Source: Sphaerochaetaceae bacterium
Lineage (GTDB): Bacteria > Spirochaetota > Spirochaetia > Sphaerochaetales > Sphaerochaetaceae
Length of the DNA stretch: 16,648 bases
Direction of reading: 5' to 3'
Assembly (NCBI GenBank): GCA_016302165.1
Contig: JAEDOD010000031.1
Span: forward strand, 1 to 16,648
Below the pieces are notes generated by a model that saw only the letters and a program-made list of their open reading frames with translations, was not told where the DNA came from and did no database searches. The translations under genes and the position numbers were made by a program. Of this stretch, positions 14,264 to 16,648 are shown one piece after another; position 1 is the stretch's first letter, and each line of letters begins with the position of its first letter.

Positions 14264-14323
14264 ACAGGAATAAATCCTGTCCTTTTGCCCTTTCGGACTG
14301 ACTAATGCGAGCTTTAACCCGCA
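14264..14323 (-). other. Structured RNA segment in the rplQ 3' untranslated region
   Basis: Between the rplQ stop and the terminator the minus strand holds three more hairpins. TGCGGG and GCTCGCA (14306-14323) give 6 bp with one G-U. GTCC pairs either with GGGC over a GAAA tetraloop or with GGAC further on. ACAGGA and TCCTGT (14264-14280) give 6 bp over 5 nt. Together with the terminator this is four stacked hairpins in about 80 nt. It could be a 3'-end stabiliser, a processed small RNA or a regulator of rny downstream; nothing in the sequence decides which. Confidence 0.45.
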
Positions 14324-14330
14324 GGAAGAC

Positions 14331-14747
14331 TTACTTGTCAGACTTCTTGTCCTTCTTGTCTTCCTTCTTCTCTGCCTTTTCTTCCTTCTTGGTCTTTTCA
14401 ACCAGTTCAAGGATTACCATCTCGGCAGCATCCCCCTGTCTGAAACCAGTCTTGAGGATTCTTGTGTATCCACCCTTGCGTTCTGCAAAGAGAGGAGCGA
14501 TTTCCTTGAAGAGTTTTGTAACGATATCTTCGTCATAGATGTCCTTAGCAATCTCTCTGCGGTTGGCGACAGTGTCGACCTTAGCACGAGTGATCATTTT
14601 TTCGGCCATCCTTCTTACTTCAAGAGCCTTTGCCTTTGTGGTCTCGATTCTCTCATATCTGAAGAGAGATGTGACCATGTTGCGCTTAAGGGCCTTGCGT
14701 TCTGATCCCTTACGTGAAAGCGCATTGAAACCAATCCTATGCTTCAT
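14331..14747 (-). CDS. rplQ: 50S ribosomal protein L17
   Basis: 138 residues. The L17 core (1-117) shows R-N-M-V-T-S-L (22-28), the V-A-N-R-R-E motif and G-G-Y-T-R-I-L-K-T-G-F-R-x-G-D-A-A-E-M near 92-110. A tail of about 20 residues, almost all K, E and D, extends past the usual end and is probably disordered. L17 binds 23S rRNA near the polypeptide exit region. Its ATG lies inside the end of rpoA (11-nt overlap), and no good ribosome site precedes it. Translation is therefore likely coupled to rpoA, keeping the classical rpoA-rplQ pair. It is the last gene of the operon, followed by the stacked hairpins and terminator. Confidence 0.97.
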   Translation of the reverse strand: MKHRIGFNALSRKGSERKALKRNMVTSLFRYERIETTKAKALEVRRMAEKMITRAKVDTVANRREIAKDIYDEDIVTKLFKEIAPLFAERKGGYTRILKTGFRQGDAAEMVILELVEKTKKEEKAEKKEDKKDKKSDK

Positions 14748-15795
14748 TTTCTTCTACTTCCTTGTTCTCTGGAACTTTAATTGAATTCTTCAAAACACTG
14801 AAGTCTGTCATACCAAGAGTAAGACCCCACTCTTTGAGCTTGTCTTTGATTTCTGAAAGAGACTTCTTTCCGAAGTTTCTTGTCTTGGTGATTTCATCTT
14901 CAGTCTTCTTTGCAAGATCTCCGATTGTCTTGATGCCTGCATTCTTCAGACAGTTGGATGAGCGGACAGTAAGCTCAAGCTCTTCCACAGAGGTATCGAG
15001 AAGTCTCTTGACTCTCTCTTCCTCTTCATCAACCTCTTCAGTTGTGCAGACCTTATCCTCATCAAAGTTGATGAAGACAGTAAAGTGCTCCTTGATGATC
15101 TTTGCAGCTTCTCCGAGAGCATTCTCAGGAGAAATTGTTCCGTCAGTATAGATGTCAAGTGTGAGCTTCTCATAGTCGCTTCTCTGACCAACTCTGAAAG
15201 GTTCAATTGAATACTTGACCCTCTTGATTGGTGAGTAGAATGCATCAATGGAAATTACACCTGGCTCCTCAGAGTACTTTTCATTAAGTTCGGAAGGTAC
15301 ATAACCGCGACCAAGGTCAATCTGGACTTCCATTTCAAGATCGCAATCTTCCATCATGGTGAAGATGTACTGATCCTTGTTGGTGATTGTCACCTGGTCC
15401 TTCTCGAAGTTTGCTCCAGTAACAACACCAGGACCCTTGCAGGAAATGGTGAGGATTGTTCCTTCGCTTTCTTCTGGCATGCTGATCTGCAATTTCTTAA
15501 TAGCTGCAATGATATCAGAAATATCTTCTCTGACACCAGGTAATGACTCAAACTCCGAAGTCACCATGTGTGGAGCTTTGCTTTCTCCGACAAAAGTGGT
15601 GAAACGGATGGCAGATACAGCATAACCTTGAATAGAGGAAAGAAGAACTCTGCGGAGAGTATTTCCGACTGTAGTTCCGAATCCTCTCTCAAAAGGATAA
15701 GCAACAAACTGACCATAGTCATTTGTACTGACTGTATTTTCAGAGATTATACCCTGAGGTCTCTTGAAACCCTTAAGAAGATTTTTTCTTGCCAT
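14737..15795 (-). CDS. rpoA: DNA-directed RNA polymerase subunit alpha
   Basis: 352 residues, slightly longer than the usual 310-340. The N-terminal domain (1-235) drives dimerisation and core assembly, with F-E-R-G-F-G-T-T-V-G-N-T-L-R-R-V-L (35-51). A linker rich in E and D (about 245-262) leads to the C-terminal domain (about 266-330). That domain keeps the DNA/UP-element contacts: V-R-S-S-N-C-L-K (277-284, including R278 and N281) and F-G-K-K-S-L (308-313). A further 20 residues, acidic at the end, extend past it. The ATG is preceded by AGGAG at 5 nt. It follows rpsK directly, with a 65-nt spacer holding a GC-rich hairpin; rpsD, which lies between them in many bacteria, is absent. Confidence 0.98.
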   Translation of the reverse strand: MARKNLLKGFKRPQGIISENTVSTNDYGQFVAYPFERGFGTTVGNTLRRVLLSSIQGYAVSAIRFTTFVGESKAPHMVTSEFESLPGVREDISDIIAAIKKLQISMPEESEGTILTISCKGPGVVTGANFEKDQVTITNKDQYIFTMMEDCDLEMEVQIDLGRGYVPSELNEKYSEEPGVISIDAFYSPIKRVKYSIEPFRVGQRSDYEKLTLDIYTDGTISPENALGEAAKIIKEHFTVFINFDEDKVCTTEEVDEEEERVKRLLDTSVEELELTVRSSNCLKNAGIKTIGDLAKKTEDEITKTRNFGKKSLSEIKDKLKEWGLTLGMTDFSVLKNSIKVPENKEVEENEA

Positions 15796-15834
15796 GGTTA
15801 CTCCTATTTAATTCATGCCGCAATTATGCAGCTG

Positions 15835-15855
15835 CTGCGGGGACGAGCCCCGCAG
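15835..15855 (-). other. GC-rich hairpin between rpsK and rpoA
   Basis: CTGCGGGG and CCCCGCAG form a perfect 8-bp stem around 5 nt, starting a few bases after the rpsK stop. There is no U run after it, so it is not a normal terminator. It may tune rpoA expression relative to the ribosomal genes or mark an RNA processing or protein-binding site. Confidence 0.55.
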
Positions 15856-15860
15856 ATTGA

Positions 15861-16238
15861 TCAGACACGGCGTGTCTTGCGTGGGCGGCATCCGTTGTGT
15901 GGGATTGGGGTTACGTCTCTGATGGAGCGAACCTTAAGACCCAAAACACCAAGAGTTCTAATAGCGCTCTCACGACCTACACCAGGACCCTTGACGAAAA
16001 CGTTAACTTCTCTGAGTCCGGAGTCCATAGCCTTCTTACCAGCTGTCTCACAAGTTGTCTGAGCAGCATAAGGAGTTGATTTCTTAGCTCCTCTGAATCC
16101 CAGTCCACCTGCAGAAGCCCAGGAGATTGCATTGCCCGCAAGATCAGTGAAGGTGATGATAGTATTGTTGAAGGTAGCCTGAATATAGACATTACCTTCA
16201 AGAACAGTCTTCTTGACTTTTTTCTTTGCTGTAGCCAT
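15861..16238 (-). CDS. rpsK: 30S ribosomal protein S11
   Basis: 125 residues, normal length. After a short lysine-rich start the S11 fold shows A-T-F-N-N-T-I-I-T-F-T-D (21-32), G-G-L-G-F-R-G-A-K-K-S-T-P-Y-A-A-Q (44-60), V-K-G-P-G-V-G-R-E-S-A-I-R (82-94) and the family ending I-P-H-N-G-C-R-P-R-K-T-R-R-V. S11 sits on the 30S platform next to the 3' end of 16S rRNA. Its ATG follows the rpsM stop by 13 nt, with AAGGGG overlapping that stop region as ribosome site. It belongs to the same transcript as rpsM and rpoA. Confidence 0.98.
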   Translation of the reverse strand: MATAKKKVKKTVLEGNVYIQATFNNTIITFTDLAGNAISWASAGGLGFRGAKKSTPYAAQTTCETAGKKAMDSGLREVNVFVKGPGVGRESAIRTLGVLGLKVRSIRDVTPIPHNGCRPRKTRRV

Positions 16239-16251
16239 TTCTCAATTCCCC

Positions 16252-16617
16252 TTATTTCTTCTTTCCAGCGACTGTCTTCTTCTTACCCTTTCTTGTGCGG
16301 GCATTAGTCTTGGTTCTCTGACCTCTGACTGGAAGATTCTTTCTGTGGCGAAGACCTCTGTAGCAGCCGATATCCATCAGTCTCTTGATGTTAAGGGCGA
16401 CTTCAGTTCTGAGGTGACCTTCAATCTTGTACTCATTTTCGAGAACGTTTCTGAGAGTAGCGATCTCTTCAGATGAGAGAGTATTGATCCTTACGTCTGG
16501 ATTGATATTTGTCTTCTGGCAGATATCCATGGCAGACTTCCTGCCAATACCATAGATATAAGTCAGAGCGATCTTAACTGCCTTATTTGGCAAGTCAACA
16601 CCTACTATACGTGCCAT
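16252..16617 (-). CDS. rpsM: 30S ribosomal protein S13
   Basis: 121 residues, normal length. It opens M-A-R-I-V-G-V-D-L-P, has the Y-G-I-G motif (22-25) and the C-terminal R-G-L-R-H-R-K-N-L-P-V-R-G-Q-R-T-K-T-N-A-R-T-type rRNA- and tRNA-contacting stretch, and ends in a lysine-rich tail. S13 lies in the head of the 30S subunit, contacting 16S rRNA, L5 and the P-site tRNA. The ATG has a perfect AGGAGG at 5 nt. It follows the rpmJ stop by 13 nt, as in most bacterial alpha operons. Confidence 0.98.
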   Translation of the reverse strand: MARIVGVDLPNKAVKIALTYIYGIGRKSAMDICQKTNINPDVRINTLSSEEIATLRNVLENEYKIEGHLRTEVALNIKRLMDIGCYRGLRHRKNLPVRGQRTKTNARTRKGKKKTVAGKKK

Positions 16618-16630
16618 ATCGGCCTCCTAA

Positions 16631-16648
16631 TTATTTCTGTCTCTGCTT
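16631..16648 (-). CDS. rpmJ: 50S ribosomal protein L36, C-terminal end only
   Basis: The last five codons read K-Q-R-Q-K followed by TAA (16631-16633). L36 proteins end in this way (H-K-Q-R-Q-G/K), and rpmJ is the expected neighbour directly before rpsM. The remaining 30 or so residues are outside the window. Identification rests on position plus five residues. Confidence 0.8.
   Translation of the reverse strand, partial: KQRQK

Noticed and set aside
14264..14300. Resemblance to the glycine riboswitch (GGCAAAAGGACAG on the minus strand)
   Set aside because: The short stretch matches, but the upstream GGAGAG-type strand and core junction are missing, and the next gene, rny, has no link to glycine.

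Overview
This window reads as chromosomal core from a spirochaete, most like the Sphaerochaetaceae/Treponema side of that phylum. The support is the protein flavour of the RNA polymerase alpha subunit (opening MARKNLLKGFKRPQG), the order rpmJ-rpsM-rpsK-rpoA-rplQ with no rpsD between rpsK and rpoA, and a long, N-terminally anchored coiled-coil protein of the kind spirochaetes carry. The assignment is inference from recall, not from a search. Nearly everything is on the minus strand; only purD and a small GerMN-like gene are on the plus strand. I see no mobile element, CRISPR array, tRNA or rRNA.

Right to left, in the direction of transcription: (1) 16648-14331, the end of the ribosomal protein/alpha operon (rpmJ 3' end, rpsM, rpsK, rpoA, rplQ), closed by a run of hairpins and a good intrinsic terminator at about 14231-14261. 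(2) 14140-11826, rny-ymdB, an RNase Y and a cyclic-nucleotide phosphodiesterase-like protein overlapping by 4 nt. (3) 11306-11836 on the plus strand, a membrane-anchored GerMN-like protein that looks leaderless, diverges from der and runs 11 nt into the end of ymdB. (4) 11167-6880, der, a HAD phosphatase and a 676-residue coiled-coil membrane protein, tightly packed. (5) 6777-2200, the heat-shock set grpE, dnaK, dnaJ plus rlmB. (6) 897-2168 on the plus strand, a divergent purD homologue, sharing a bidirectional terminator with rlmB. (7) 635-72, a four-helix membrane protein of unknown function, and the first six codons of another gene at the left edge.

Most genes are textbook members of their families. 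The most interesting material is between and around them. grpE and dnaK each have the same predicted promoter (TTTGACG, 17-nt spacer, TAACTT), and each predicted transcript would begin with a small hairpin capped by a GNRA-type tetraloop; I find no CIRCE operator. The dnaK leader arm can pair in two mutually exclusive ways, depending on whether the RNA comes from its own promoter or reads through from grpE. The rplQ 3' untranslated region folds into several stacked hairpins. The PurD homologue has lost many of the residues that define a working glycinamide ribonucleotide synthetase.
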